From Ostrinia nubilalis (taxonomy: Eukaryota; Arthropoda; Insecta; Lepidoptera; Crambidae), in NCBI RefSeq assembly GCF_963855985.1, contig NC_087095.1, positions 382,001 to 446,000 on the forward strand: 64,000 nucleotides of DNA, written 5' to 3'. How positions within the stretch are numbered: the first letter of the stretch is position 1; every line of letters starts with the position of its first letter. The notes under the pieces were generated by a model, which saw only the letters and a program-made list of their open reading frames with translations, was not told the DNA's origin and ran no database searches. The position numbers were made by a program, and so were the translations under genes. Shown piece after piece: positions 52,758 to 64,000 of the stretch.

Positions 52758-55700
52758 GGAATAAAGTTTTAAAATGTTTTATTTTCTTATTTCTTAACAT
52801 TATTAACATTTAATGAATAAAAATGTCTGATACACATTGAATAGCGGGTGGTCTATTACCACTTGTGACTTCAAAGTCATAATCCCCGTATCAAGCACCT
52901 TTTGAAAAGTCAAACGCTATCAAAGTAGATGGACAGTCGTTCAACTCGTAATTAACCCATGATTCTCCTTCGCAGGTAAGTCTGCATGACCTGTCAAAGC
53001 GGCTCTTCACTCGGCGGGTAATTGGCTTGACCACGGCTAAGGTGCCGCGTACCAGGTTAGTGATTATTATTTTTACGACATATTTTTTGATTTACGGTTG
53101 TGATTTATTTGCTGTCGAAGAAGATTGATATTTTTTATGTACACGGTGACGAAAATAGCGATACTTTGTTTACATTTTACAGGTACAGATAGGTAAGGTA
53201 TTCAGAGTATACCTACGTAGTGATCGATATAAATTTTTAATAGTAAATAGGTACCTACGTGCGATAGAGAGAATTGAAATATGGTGCATTATAACAAATT
53301 ACTTTTTTAACAAATCGTACATAAAAATAGTGCAAGAAACGCTTTCTTCTTCACAATAACTCTTCACAAAATAAAAACATTGCTAACGTTATACGATAAA
53401 TACCTACTTACCTATAGACTTTTTTAAACTTTCAATCAAACAACAATTTATTTTCGTAGCGGCATTTTACCGCTAATCAGTGCACAAACGCAATCGCAGC
53501 CGAAAGCAGACGAAGTTGTATCCAGCTGAGAGACCTGGAGAGCGCTCGAGTACGGCACAGTTTTAATTGAAGCAGAGGCTTTGGCCTTCGGTTGCCTGTG
53601 AAAGGTTCATAATTTTGACAACTAATTAGTACTTTCAGCAGGTCATATTTTTATGGTTTTAAGCTGTTATTTTATGATAACGAGGTTTTGTTAATTTTAC
53701 GCGAACAATATAGGGTGTCAGTTAGTTTGAGCTCTATCGCATCGTTGACCCATACTTAATGGGTACTTGAAAAAAGTCTTGGTTAGGTTTTGATTACCTG
53801 CTGGGAGAAATAAGATAATCGTCGTCCTCTTTTATCTCTTTCAGGTTCTCAATTCAAGTGTATGTCTTTATTTTTTTTTATCGTTACTAGAGTTCGCTTT
53901 AAAATGATATTGAGGAGTCCACGCTGCACGAGTTCCGAAGTGGCTCAAGTATAGTCCAAGTCCTGCGCCGACATCTCGGACGGTTCTAATTGAGCGCAAC
54001 TCGTGCTGAAGCGACGACAACTTCGGACACTGCGCTTATTTTTAGACTGTCTTGAGATTGCAAGAGGCTGGTTTAGATTTAAGTTGTTATGGTTTTCAAA
54101 TTGATATCTATTCTGCCTCTAAGTCTAAAGTATCAAAAAATAGTGCCTATCATTGTTTTGCATAAGAACGCTGTTATGTTATAAAAGTAATCCGTACGTA
54201 CGCAACTCAATACTCAATAACATTCTATGTGTTTTACTACGTTCACAATTCATATACAAATGACTCCACATAAAGCTCTCTTATACGCGGTTGTTTATTT
54301 ACTAAGTACCTACTTTTTTAGTTCACTTAAAAACCTTTCGCTTAGTAGGTACGTGCTTCGAATGCTCATAATAGTCAAGCGCGTTGATTCTGATACTTAG
54401 CAATTGATATCGTACATTAACATTTAAATCTTCCCTTACCTAATCTAGAAAAGTCTCTATTCATCGAACACAAGGAGCCTATACTTACCATAAATCTTAC
54501 AAATGGCCATCCCGGCCCATTCCCGCCTATCACCATGAGCGCGCCGTATTCATGCGATCTGTATGGAGTCCACCTTCCGACGCGAACTTTGAGGAGCAGA
54601 ACAAAATATGCTATCAATAACTTGTACGTGAATCAGATCGACCGGCCAGTGTAGTCAGCCCAAGAATCTTTGATTCACGCAGTCGTACAAAAATACTCTG
54701 ACATTTTATTGATGATATTTATAGTTACCCAAGTCAATACGTTAAAGAACATCCCTACAAATAAACAGGCATTTAATGGTAACCTAATATGAATTTGAAA
54801 ATTTTGTAAAACACTTATTATCTTGTAATTATTCACTTAGACCAATAGAATACAGATTTTTATTGCGTTTCGTCATACTTACGAGTACCTACCTCTAAAT
54901 AACAGCTGTGATATTTGTGTGTGATGTCAATTTAAGAAAAAAAAAGTGACATCATTTATTATTGAAATTACTAGTTTATCACAGTCCAGTCCAGTGCCAC
55001 GGCGCATCGGTCGCAGTATACCGATGTTGATTTATCCCCGGACACGAGATATATCTCGCGATGTTTGCGCCGGCTGGAAATATGCTATGTAAATACAACT
55101 GATCAACCGATACTTTGTTATACAAGCCAATCGGTGCGGCGATCACTCAGCCAACTTGGACACGCGTGACTATCCAGTGTGCCTTCTGAAATGTTTTTTA
55201 GATTTCACCCAGAATGAAAGGGAAGGCATGACGAAAGTGATTTTCACTATCGTTTCAAGAAATATGAAGTTCTTTTGAATTTAGTATACTTATCCATTGA
55301 AACAGAACTTGAAACTTCAATAACAATTATCATTAAGGTTTATTATTATCATTGACCTAAACACTTTTCCCACAAAAATACGTTTTCCCTGAAGATTATT
55401 TTCTTCACACGACTCGGTAAAAGCACGGTAATAGAATCGGTTCGGATTTCAGTTAACCTGGGGTCATTTCACTTTGCGGTCACCTCAGCCCATGAATTAT
55501 TTACTCGGAATAACTTGAGCTAAGCGAGCGAAAGCGTTTCACTAATGTTTCTTTGGGTGTCGGATATTTGCGACTTTTGGTCGACCACTTAGTCTTATTG
55601 AAAGATTTCAAAATATATCACTACCTACGTCAAGAACGCCTGTTTTATATTAACGTTAATTTTATACAACTTCTAAATATCACAGATATTAATTTCTTGC

Positions 55701-55807
55701 TATTTAAGTAAATACTGTTTTCTGCGAGTACAACAGTCTGTGCTCCTAATCTCTCTACGTGTATCAACGGGCCTACTAATTCCGGTTTTCTTGAATCAAT
55801 TTCAATC
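52758..55807. other. Unannotated DNA
   Basis: No gene recognised. GC-richer patches at 52980-53050, 53490-53540, 53920-54040 and 54980-55080. Minus-strand frame 54417-54617 has no domain. Confidence 0.45.
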
Positions 55808-56220
55808 CAAATCCGTCCGTCAACTGTCAAATTTTGATTTGTTTTTGGTTAAAATATTCTCGGTTTTCGATTTTTTCACATTTTTATTGATTAACAAGAC
55901 TAGGTATAGACCTCGGAGAGCAGCCGAGGCAGTAACATCAACTCCTGAGGATGCCGCGTGAAGCAGCGAAACGCGTCGAGGTGTTTTGCACGTCGGTGTT
56001 GGTACTAACTATTGCATCTGTGTCGCATGCGATTTGTGGGCGGGCGGTGCTTATAGCATTTGCTTTTATTATAAAATAGTCGGTGGGCGCTGCTAGTGTG
56101 ATGGGTACTTAAGCTGGTGTCACTAAGCGGAAATCTTAAGGTGTCAAATTCAAATCTACATATTTTATTTTATCTCTTTTATTATCTACATTTGAATTCG
56201 ACAGTTGACGGACAAATTTG
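55808..56220. mobile_element. Inverted-repeat-bounded segment, possible PLE remnant
   Basis: CAAATCCGTCCGTCAACTGT at 55808 is inverted at 56195-56220 (ACAGTTGACGGACAAATTTG), 26 bp with about four mismatches. Between them is the CCTGAGGATGCC...GCGAAACGCGTCG motif, a wording I associate with Penelope-like elements and their hammerhead ribozymes. A further inverted repeat AATTCAAAT/ATTTGAATT lies at about 56146-56200. The element class is inferred. Confidence 0.4.
55939..55983 (+). ncRNA. Hammerhead-ribozyme-like motif
   Basis: Core CUGANGA fits CTGAGGA at 55945-55951. Stem II can form from GCCGC (55953-55957) and GCAGC (55963-55967) with a central mismatch and a GTGAA loop. The conserved GAAA follows at 55968-55971. 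Stem III would be a 2-bp AC/GT (55971-55972 with 55975-55976) ending in the GTC cleavage triplet (55975-55977). Stem I pairs 55978-55983 (GAGGTG) with 55939-55944 (CAACTC), 5 of 6 pairs. The layout is that of the minimal type I hammerheads reported in Penelope-like elements. One unpaired T at 55952 between core and stem II, and a 2-nt stem III loop, are departures that may abolish activity. Confidence 0.4.
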
Positions 56221-57344
56221 GTTGGTAGTGATTGATTATAGCATACGGGCATAAAAGTATACCTCGCGGAAGAATCTCCAGATACATGGTTGTCAAATAC
56301 ATGATCCCGATTTTCAACTCGTTTTGTATAAAAGCAAATACATTCTAAACTTTTGCCTTGAAAAAACACGTCACAATAAAATATCAAGTCCCGCAGATGC
56401 TCCGGGCCAAATAAACAGTGTCAAGGTGCGCGGCGGTCGCCCGTGTAAATATTTATGAAGTGCCGTGTTTTTATTCCGGATTTTTCCGAAAATCGCGGTC
56501 GCTCCGTAAACAAAGTTTGCGGGTAAATAAACGCTAAGTTCAGGTTGGGGGAAATAACTTAATATTTTCTTCGGTGGTGTATTTGTATTTTTAATGTTGA
56601 CGTAGGGTCAAACCACCACTCCTTTTTGTTCTTATAAATGAATTTTTTAAAACAATTAACAGAAATATAACTTTCTGAGACTGTCACTCGTGTATGAAAG
56701 TTAAATATTACTTTCTATGCCTCACAGTATCGTTAAATTAATATCGCACAAATCGCATTAAAATGCGAATGTTCTTGGTTTTAAAAAAGCTACACTTTTT
56801 AATGTCCTGGAAAACTCTTAACATAATTAACTGCAGGCTACCAAAATGTTTAGGTTACTTTAGCAAACGTAGGTAGCACATTACCTACTATAAGTTATTG
56901 TAAAAAATTGTATTATACCTAATGAATTTACATAACCTTGACATCCCACGCACTGCTAACCTTACACGAACTGCAGTGCTTATTCAGTTCCGTCCTAAGC
57001 AAACAAACACCCTTTGAGCACCTACGCTGCGCCACAGCGACAGGTGGGCGCAGGCGCAGCGGAACCGGCTGTTTACAGCGGGTTTACGGCTTTAAGCTGT
57101 AGTGGAGCGTAAACAAGCGCTTAAAGGTACCGCCGGGTAGAACAAAGTAATACCTATGTATGCAAGTAAGGTTACAATTTGCTAAAGTTATAAAGGGGCA
57201 AATATTTTGTTTCTTTTAGAATACTTACCTACCTAATACGAAAAAAACGAAAAAAATGGGTTATGCGATTATGCTCAATCGTCCCCCATTGTCTCTGATA
57301 ATGTCTCAATTTGTCTAATTTGGGAAACTTTGGGAAACCAAAGT
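56221..57344. other. Unannotated DNA
   Basis: No gene recognised; GC-richer patches at 56400-56530 and 57020-57120, the second with GGGCGCAGGCGCAG. Confidence 0.45.
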
Positions 57345-57421
57345 TTGTTTTAACTGTGACAAACTCCATACAAAAAACAGCGGTTAGGGTTACCGTTAAA
57401 ATTAGGTGGTGCAACTCAGCC
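57345..57421 (-). mobile_element. GGCTGAG-family MITE fragment, copy C
   Basis: On the minus strand: GGCTGAGTTGCACCACCTAA, TGTATGGAGTTTG and CACAGTTAAAACAAAC, matching copies A (35999) and B (29136). The other terminal repeat is missing, so the copy is truncated. Confidence 0.75.
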
Positions 57422-59223
57422 TAAACATGCAAAAATATCATTTAACTTTGGGTCAATCATTCAAAAACTATATACTAACATTCTGTAACTATTATAGTGT
57501 CGTACGTAATCAAATGAATCGGGACGTTAAGCTACGCGCCTTGTTTGCACTGTTCAATGTCAGCGCCATCACACTGAGATATTTTTAGACGCACGATAAT
57601 AAATCCGCTATTTTTAACCATTAGCAAAACATTCCAAGTATTGGTGATACTGTTTAAATTATGAGGGTAAATTGAAGTTCTACTTTATTCCTAAAGCAGG
57701 TAAATAAATATAAATAAAGAAGCGTCATTTTAATCTAATGCCATAAGACACTCCTAAAAGTTGTGGGTGATGGAAATAATCCATTAGAAAAGCTTAAGAA
57801 AAGTATAAATTGGCAGAATTAACATTAAAATACGCGTTTTGGAATATTTAAAAATTGAATTAACACAAGAAAGTCATTTCGCCAACCCTCAAATGCGGGC
57901 GGAGCATTTTTGAACAACGCGTTTTTATGAAGCGCAGCCACTAACATGCAAATAAGGCACTGTTACTTCTTACGCCACTATTAAACGTTATTTGTTGCCG
58001 AAATTAAAACACGAAAGAAACACACTTCGAGTGGCAGACAATTGTGATGCAAATGCTATGGCTCGCACCTCGCCCACGCAGTGGGGAAAGGGAAATTTCG
58101 AATTTAAGTATAATGGTTTTTTTTTAGAGTTCAGTTGGAAACATTTGAACATAAAAAGTGACTACCTACTTATGTTTTGATACCTATTTTAGAAACAGAT
58201 TGTAGTATTGTAGCTGTGATCAATATTCTTACGTAACTCAAATATTTATCAACAATTAACTAAGCAGATATTAACGTGATGTTTTCAATAGGTATAATTT
58301 TCAAGATGATGCGAGAAAATAGTACTTATTACATATTTAAAATACAATTTAAGTAATTTTGTCAAGTTTTGCTATTCTCATAAAGTTGGAACGTCAGAAA
58401 TTGAGAAAGTCATATCTATTTTACATGCAACCTTTTTAGCACAATACATCACGCGTACAATCCCTTGCATAGCAGGTTTTTATTCGAAGCTAAGTGTTGT
58501 GCTGCCATAAAGAGCACGGCAAATGACGCAATATCGGGTGGGGCGGCTGAGAAATGACGTTATTATTTATGTTAATTCCGAACGCTAAATGACGTCTTAC
58601 GTGTCGGCACCTTGCAGCCGCAGGGTTACCGCGAAATATGGCACCCATAAATAAGGGGGTCCGTGAATTACTTTTAAAATGCGAACGCTAAAAGCCGGCG
58701 ATTGTTTTTTGATGTTTTCATCGTTTAAATGCGGTTTGGTGCAATTCGTTGGTTGTGAATTACTTTTCTTGCGCAGGGGAATGAGTAATTATTAGTTGGG
58801 GATTAGAATGTGCATATTTTGTTCGTGATTTTGACTACTGTCTCAGCATATTTTTAATGCATATAAAGGCAGGTATTGACCGCAATCGCACCTGGTGTTA
58901 AGTGAGATGCAGTCTAAGATAGTACATATCTCCCTGAAAGTGTAAGTGCCTATTCACTCTCGCCTTAAAAAGGCCCGCATTTTAAAGGCACTTTTTATAC
59001 TGATTTTCGGTCATACACAACACCTAAGTTGTTCTTAAGACCGTGTAACCATCCCTGCACGTCGCGCGGCCGCGCACCGTCGGCAATTGCGGCACTTTAC
59101 ATAATGTCTATTTTAGTACCGCGAGCATTTTTCAAACGCCGCCCTAATGAGTCGTGAAGGGTGTCCCGAGGTCATAGATCGAGGAGTTACAACAACTCAT
59201 AACACACGGTTGCAAGTCTATGC
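57422..59223. other. Unannotated AT-rich DNA
   Basis: No gene recognised. A GC-richer block at 58505-58690 has CACCCATAAATAAGG (TTTATGG in reverse at 58645-58651). Another lies at 59055-59145. Frame 59147-59362 runs into the hAT element. Confidence 0.45.
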
Positions 59224-59231
59224 TTGTGCAT

Positions 59232-60089
59232 CAGCGTTGCCAGTTTTTTTTCTTGCCAAGTCGGGACTTTGGTACTTTTTGAGTGAAAATAGCGGGATTC
59301 TTCCGTTAGAAGCGGGACATAGTAAAAAAACGTATACATATACAGGGTGTTTGTATGGATAATTTTTGTATTATTATTCCATTTTCTTCCCTAAACTTTG
59401 AATTTTTGACGAATTTCAATATCTAATTACTACGTGTGATATATCATGAAGAAGAGAAACTAGAGATGTTTTAAGATCATTGGCAATCCATCGTGCTCAT
59501 CATTTTTTAAATCGAATTCTAAGTTGAATTTTTTATCGTGGTTTGTACTTTTGTTAAACTTTGGCGGCTCGTAACTAGCTATCCAATCATTATCTGGATC
59601 TGAAATTTATTTTATTTGACTAAAGACATATTCGATATTAATATCCAATTAAAAAATCGGTTGAAAACACGCGAGAAAAAAAATTTAAGCAGTTTTTAGG
59701 TAAAATTTTGGAAAAACATAAATAAAAACAAAAATATCAATTAAAAAAAAAGTAGGTCACTTAGGGTCAGATGGGCGAACTACTATTCTTAAAATGACCT
59801 TACCTATAAACCCACGAAGTTTGTCTTACCTTCCGCCAAACACCCTGTATAATCAAAGGTTTTCAAATATTTATCTTTTTATTTGACTTAAAATTACGTT
59901 TAGGTGACAATAGATAGCAAAAGTAGCCATATAAAATGTATTTTAACAAAAAAATAATATTTTAAACCACGTGCCACGTACGGTCGAGTTCTCTCCGAAA
60001 AGCGGGACAGAGCCTGTCCCGCGCGGGACATTTAAATTTGATTTAAAAATCGGGACGTCCCGCCAAAATCGGGACGTCTGGCAACGCTG
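59232..60089. mobile_element. hAT-type non-autonomous transposon (858 bp, interrupted)
   Basis: A perfect 8-bp target duplication TTGTGCAT at 59224-59231 and 60090-60097 flanks ends CAGCGTTGCCAG and CTGGCAACGCTG, 12-bp perfect inverted repeats with the CAG-N-G-TTGCCA form frequent in hAT elements. Subterminal CGGGAC words are repeated near both ends, notably 59990-60080. A TATA-flanked element occupies 59343-59847; without it the transposon is about 350 bp. Short frames at 59943-60318 lie on its right end and have no domain. Confidence 0.92.
59343..59847. mobile_element. 505-bp TATA-flanked element nested in the hAT element
   Basis: CAGGGTGTTTG at 59343 and its inverse CAAACACCCTG ending at 59847, each bordered by TATA (59339-59342, 59848-59851). 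The short terminus matches the CAGGGTGG of 26642-27321 and CAGTGTG of 32345-33447, but here the inverted repeat is short (11 bp plus the TATA). Inner sequence is AT-rich with no transposase. Confidence 0.82.
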
Positions 60090-60097
60090 TTGTGCAT

Positions 60098-62609
60098 ATT
60101 TTCGTGATATATTACCTACCATGGTTCTTTCAAAACGCAATAGGATTTTGATACATAATATCTGGCTATATCTGGCATCTGTGAAATATTTGGCTGTAAT
60201 CGATTGTAAATCAGATGGGCTCATCCTTGTCCCAACCATTTTCTATTACTTTGGGGTCGGTTCTCCTGGTTCTGCTGCGAATATTTACAGTCACAATTGC
60301 GACTCTATCTCTTGTTAGTGAGTGCTAGAGTTAGTGCCCTCGAAAAGGCCTACGTATTGAGTGCACATGCCAGTACTTTTAGCCACTACTAATTCCATAA
60401 TCACTGACTAATGGCATGTTCTACATTTTAAGAGGATATCAAGTAAACTCTTATTTACTTCGCTGACGTGGTTCCCGCGTTTCCATACCGACAAAAGCTC
60501 AAAGCTCTAGCACTTTACATCTACCCGCGCAACTGCACTGGCTGACCCGCCCCAGCTGTGACGTAATGCAAGGTACCTCGACTCATTTGCCTCGATTCGC
60601 ACGTTCCAAGATTTATGGAGACGTTAAGTGAACGCGATCGCCTTCCACTTTCACTTACAGCCGCGACGTCGGCAATTTGGATATCTGGGGTGAAGTAACG
60701 ACTCACATTTAATTCCTAAACTGCTTCAGATAAAAATGGAGACACTATTAATGGTGCGTTGACAGCTAACTGATGGTGAGCGTTTTGTATGCCCATCAAC
60801 TTTGCATGAGGCAATTCACCTTTCAATTTGACTTTTCTGTAATGGTAAAATCCCTTATATCTCTCACTTTTGCGAGTGTTTGAGGGTGCGTGCGACACTA
60901 GTATGATACACACGAAGAAAAATGTGTTCTGAAAGAAAGAAAAAAGATTTATTTGGTAACAAAACATCAAGTAATAACAAACTATTCAACAAGGGACATG
61001 CACCAAAATGGCATCTGCTCAGAATAAGCAGTTACTACCTACGGCAGAGAGCCCGTCACGAACTCAGGACCATTGATTCTGCAGAAGCCAGTTGAGCAAA
61101 AGGGCGCTGCTCGCCTTAGTCCTATGACATTTCCAACTTACTAGACGACACTAAAAATTCCAACCACTTGCATCCAACCCCAGGTCCTCAGTCGGTCCGC
61201 AGAATGCCGGCGAGGTGCAGCCCATAAATATCAGTTTACCGCGGCTTTGCGCGCGAGTCGAGCCGCATGGTAATGCCCAATTTGCCGGCCAACTTTATCG
61301 CTGGATTGGGCACCTCAAGTCGACAAGCTACATAATAATGAGATGTTGCGGCCAGGCCCCCAACTCGCTTCACGTTGGACAACGCATTTTAATTAAGAAC
61401 GAAACTTGATTTTGTCTGCTGATGATCTTGTTAACGCTATTCTTTGTGATAAGTAATTAAACATACAGAAAATATTTAAGATGTCTTGAGTCGGTAATTC
61501 ATAGTCAAAGAATATTTCATTCGTTTACTAGCCATATTTAGGTCTAAACAATAAATTGATTGCCATTTAATATGATAAATTTACACTTACATTTTAGTAC
61601 CTATTTGATTTAATTAAATAAATAATATAATTATTTAATACCTATTTGTTATTATCATACATAATAGGTTGTCAAAGTTTTCTTATTGTATAACCTACTG
61701 TTGAAAATTATTCAAAACAACGCGCTGTTACTTGAAATTTCTAATGTAATTACAAAATGATGTTAATTGTTATCTAATATGGGTTTAACCCCAAACTGCC
61801 CTTCGAAATGAATTAACCAATTGGAACCTTGTGACGGAGGTTGTAACTTTTTAACCTTTTCTGCCGTGTAACCCGCGCGTGTCGCCCGCAGCCCGCTCGT
61901 AAATAATGTAGGTAGATATAGCCTTTACAGTGATTTGTGGCCTTTCGCACCTGTAAACGATGGCTGGTTACAAAGTCAAATTACATTTATGCATGTACAT
62001 TTTATGTAGAGCAGCAAAGTTGATCGAGAACCAGCGAACGATGTGAATATAGATTCAATAGAGCCAATAACTTTTTCTTTCATAAATCAGACATAGGTAT
62101 CAATTCACATTATGATAATTACTGAGTTATGACATCATCATGTAAAGTTTAATCTCATATTTCACCTTTAATATCATAATTATTAATAAACCGAGTGAAT
62201 CAACCTACTCCTGTTTAATATTTGTAAAAACCAATTTTTTTTTAACAACCTACTCTGTAACAGCGAAGATCCAAAGTAAAAACTTGAGAATCATTGTCAA
62301 TTCAACCTTAGCGACTTCTAAGCTCACAAACAAGATTTGGGTGTGCTCGAGGTTATTTTTCCAGAGCTGTGCAAAAACAAAGTGGATCCTGTGTGTGATC
62401 CCGCGAGTTCGTCGTCTAATGAGTTTGAAGCCGGCCCGGGGATAAATCTTGCAGTTATGTGTCTCGAAACATTTTGGGGTTGGCTCCAGTTGGGGACTGG
62501 AGCGGTTTCAATGTCTCGATCTCACTTGAGGGCGTCATAGGATCCATGAAGGGACGACTGCGAAAGAAATGTCTACTCACTCCTTTTTCATAGCGAGAGT
62601 AGAGTCTGA
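60098..62609. other. Unannotated DNA
   Basis: No gene recognised. GC islets at 60470-60670 and 61195-61330. CCATAAA lies at 61222-61228 in the second. Frames at 60716-60970 and 62337-62540 have no domains. Confidence 0.45.
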
Positions 62610-62726
62610 TGCCCGTTTTCACCATCTATCCCTAATTTTTAAGTGACCCCTACGAAAAGAAAAATCCTGTTAATGTGTTACCATAGGGGTCACTTAAAAT
62701 TTAGGGATTGATGGTGAAAACAGGCA
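62610..62726. mobile_element. 117-bp MITE (TGCCCGTTTTCACCAT ends)
   Basis: TGCCCGTTTTCACCATCTAT and CCCTAATTTTTAAGTGACCC at the left are repeated inversely at the right with few mismatches over about 45 bp, leaving a centre of about 28 bp. Folds into one long hairpin. Non-coding; target duplication not certain. Confidence 0.88.
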
Positions 62727-64000
62727 ATAGGGCTCTATGCAGTTTATTTGAATAGGTTTGGCATTTGGTATTTGAGTTTTCAATTTCAATAACGGTTATT
62801 TTTCATTGGAATTAATTTTGATTGGGGAATAGATAGAATTAAATTATTTTTTTTTATAAAAAGCTATAGATTTGAACTCGATAGGTATCTGTAAAACTTT
62901 ATCCAATAAATATCATTAGCGTAAAAGCAGTAACTTAATATTTTTCCAAGTATTTTTTCTCCTTTCCGCTTGTGACTTGCGGCGAGATTATTCACCCCGT
63001 GTTATATTCCACGGATCGTTATAAATCAAAGCACGTTGCTTCTTATAAACATATTTTGCGTGTCGTCTCTTTTTTAAAGTGGCTTACGTTATACACCGCT
63101 TTGCCGTCTCTAAGGTTTTGCAAATTCGTAATTTTTGGTTGAAGGAGAGAGTTCATCGTTCTCATATAAATACAAATAATATAACATACTCGTACAAAAA
63201 CTCTACAAGTTGAGGCTTACTTTGGAGCCAGTGTTGAAAATTATTTATAAAACTGGGAAAATGTCTCTAAAATAAAATTACGCTTTTTTTTATATGAATT
63301 AATACCTAGTTAGTGAGGCAACAAAATAACCTTTAGATAACCTTGATCTTTAACTAATTCCAGTACCAAGAAATTCACTGCTCAACTCTTTTGGTATTTT
63401 AATATTAATGTGTCAAAACGATTACACAAAGGTATCGACTGAACTTTAAGCTTCATTAACCACGACGTCTTTGTTTAAGATTTAACTGTACATTTTTAAT
63501 GGGCGAAGTTGCAATGAATGTCTTGTAAAGTTAGCAATGCGGGGGTCGCTCGGACCCGGCGTCACAATGCGAGCGCGGTCAAGAAGTCCGTGGCGACAGG
63601 TTAAGACGACAGTCCGAGGGCTGAGTTATTCAGCTTAATTATACACTGCGGGTTAACACGTGGCGGGATGGTTGTGCGGATTGAGATACCGAGGCTGTAT
63701 TTTATTTCTTCATTTTGTAGATAAAAGTATTTAAAAAAACGTAAAAGAGAGTCCTCATTTACTGTGTATGAATATTTTGAGACAAATCCCAGTCAAGTTT
63801 CCAATTAAATAATATACTGAAGCATACACTTGACCTGAAATTCGTTTTTTGAAATGCAGTAATCACAGTCACAGTAACTCTGGAGGGAACTGAATATTAT
63901 ACCTCTCCGTCAAAGGATCGTTGTTGGGTTCTCATGATGTGCATTTTTACTTTGCATACATCCCAGTTCACCATGCGTCTACCATTTTGATGAAATGTAC
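62727..64000. other. Unannotated DNA to the window end
   Basis: AT-rich except for a GC islet at 63540-63680. No coding frame or repeat was recognised. Confidence 0.45.

Noticed and set aside
59971..60318. 115-codon frame and its minus-strand partner as genes
   Set aside because: Both cover the right end of the hAT element, including its inverted repeat and target duplication, so they are repeat-derived.

Overview
The window is arthropod nuclear DNA, almost certainly from a moth or butterfly (Lepidoptera). It is AT-rich and has no bacterial gene organisation. Its repeats are typical lepidopteran ones: a CR1/Jockey-group LINE whose 3' end carries the CATCAGGTGATCCGTC tail, RTE-type LINE stubs, Helitrons ending GAAAGCTAG|T with a TCTG microsatellite inside, and TTA-flanked MITEs beginning GGCTGAGTTGCACCA. 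I recognise no host protein-coding exon, tRNA, rRNA or known miRNA anywhere in the 64 kb. The only protein-coding DNA I can name is the 5'-truncated, frameshifted LINE at 20786-23352. The other open frames are short, lack recognisable domains, and many lie inside repeats.

Layout. 1-5265: unannotated AT-rich DNA with a few GC-rich islets and one perfect 18-bp-stem hairpin at 4651-4695. 5266-20785: sparse repeats (RTE stub with a 12-bp target duplication, LINE tails, one 148-bp MITE, a pair of inverted Helitron 3' ends) in otherwise featureless DNA. 20786-23352: the LINE. 23353-26641: featureless apart from clusters of homeodomain-like sites. 26642-36120: a dense repeat region holding two long fold-back elements (680 bp and 1103 bp), RTE stubs, three MITEs, a Helitron, a nearly perfect 320-bp palindrome and an abutting 106-bp tandem duplication. 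36800-37545: two pairs of diverged duplicated blocks of unknown nature. 45980-48040: a MITE, a minus-strand LTR with its polypurine tract, and a hAT-type element with a second MITE nested in it. 50600-52760: duplicated blocks and a 322-bp inverted-repeat element. 55808-56220: an inverted-repeat-bounded segment holding a hammerhead-ribozyme-like motif of the kind associated with Penelope-like elements. 59224-60097: a second hAT-type element, with an 8-bp target duplication, interrupted by a TATA-flanked element. 62610-62726: a final MITE.

The genes do not form a pathway. The region reads as a gene desert or a very large intron/intergenic space. The GC-richer islets (for example 12340-12460, 25620-25720, 26235-26295, 27490-27600, 36400-36540, 61200-61330) contain clustered TAAT-, TAATC- and TTTATGG-type sites and could be cis-regulatory DNA of a developmental locus. 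That is inference only. The best-supported results are structural: exact target-site duplications, nested insertions, fold-back elements with a shared terminus, the near-perfect palindrome, and the ribozyme-like motif.
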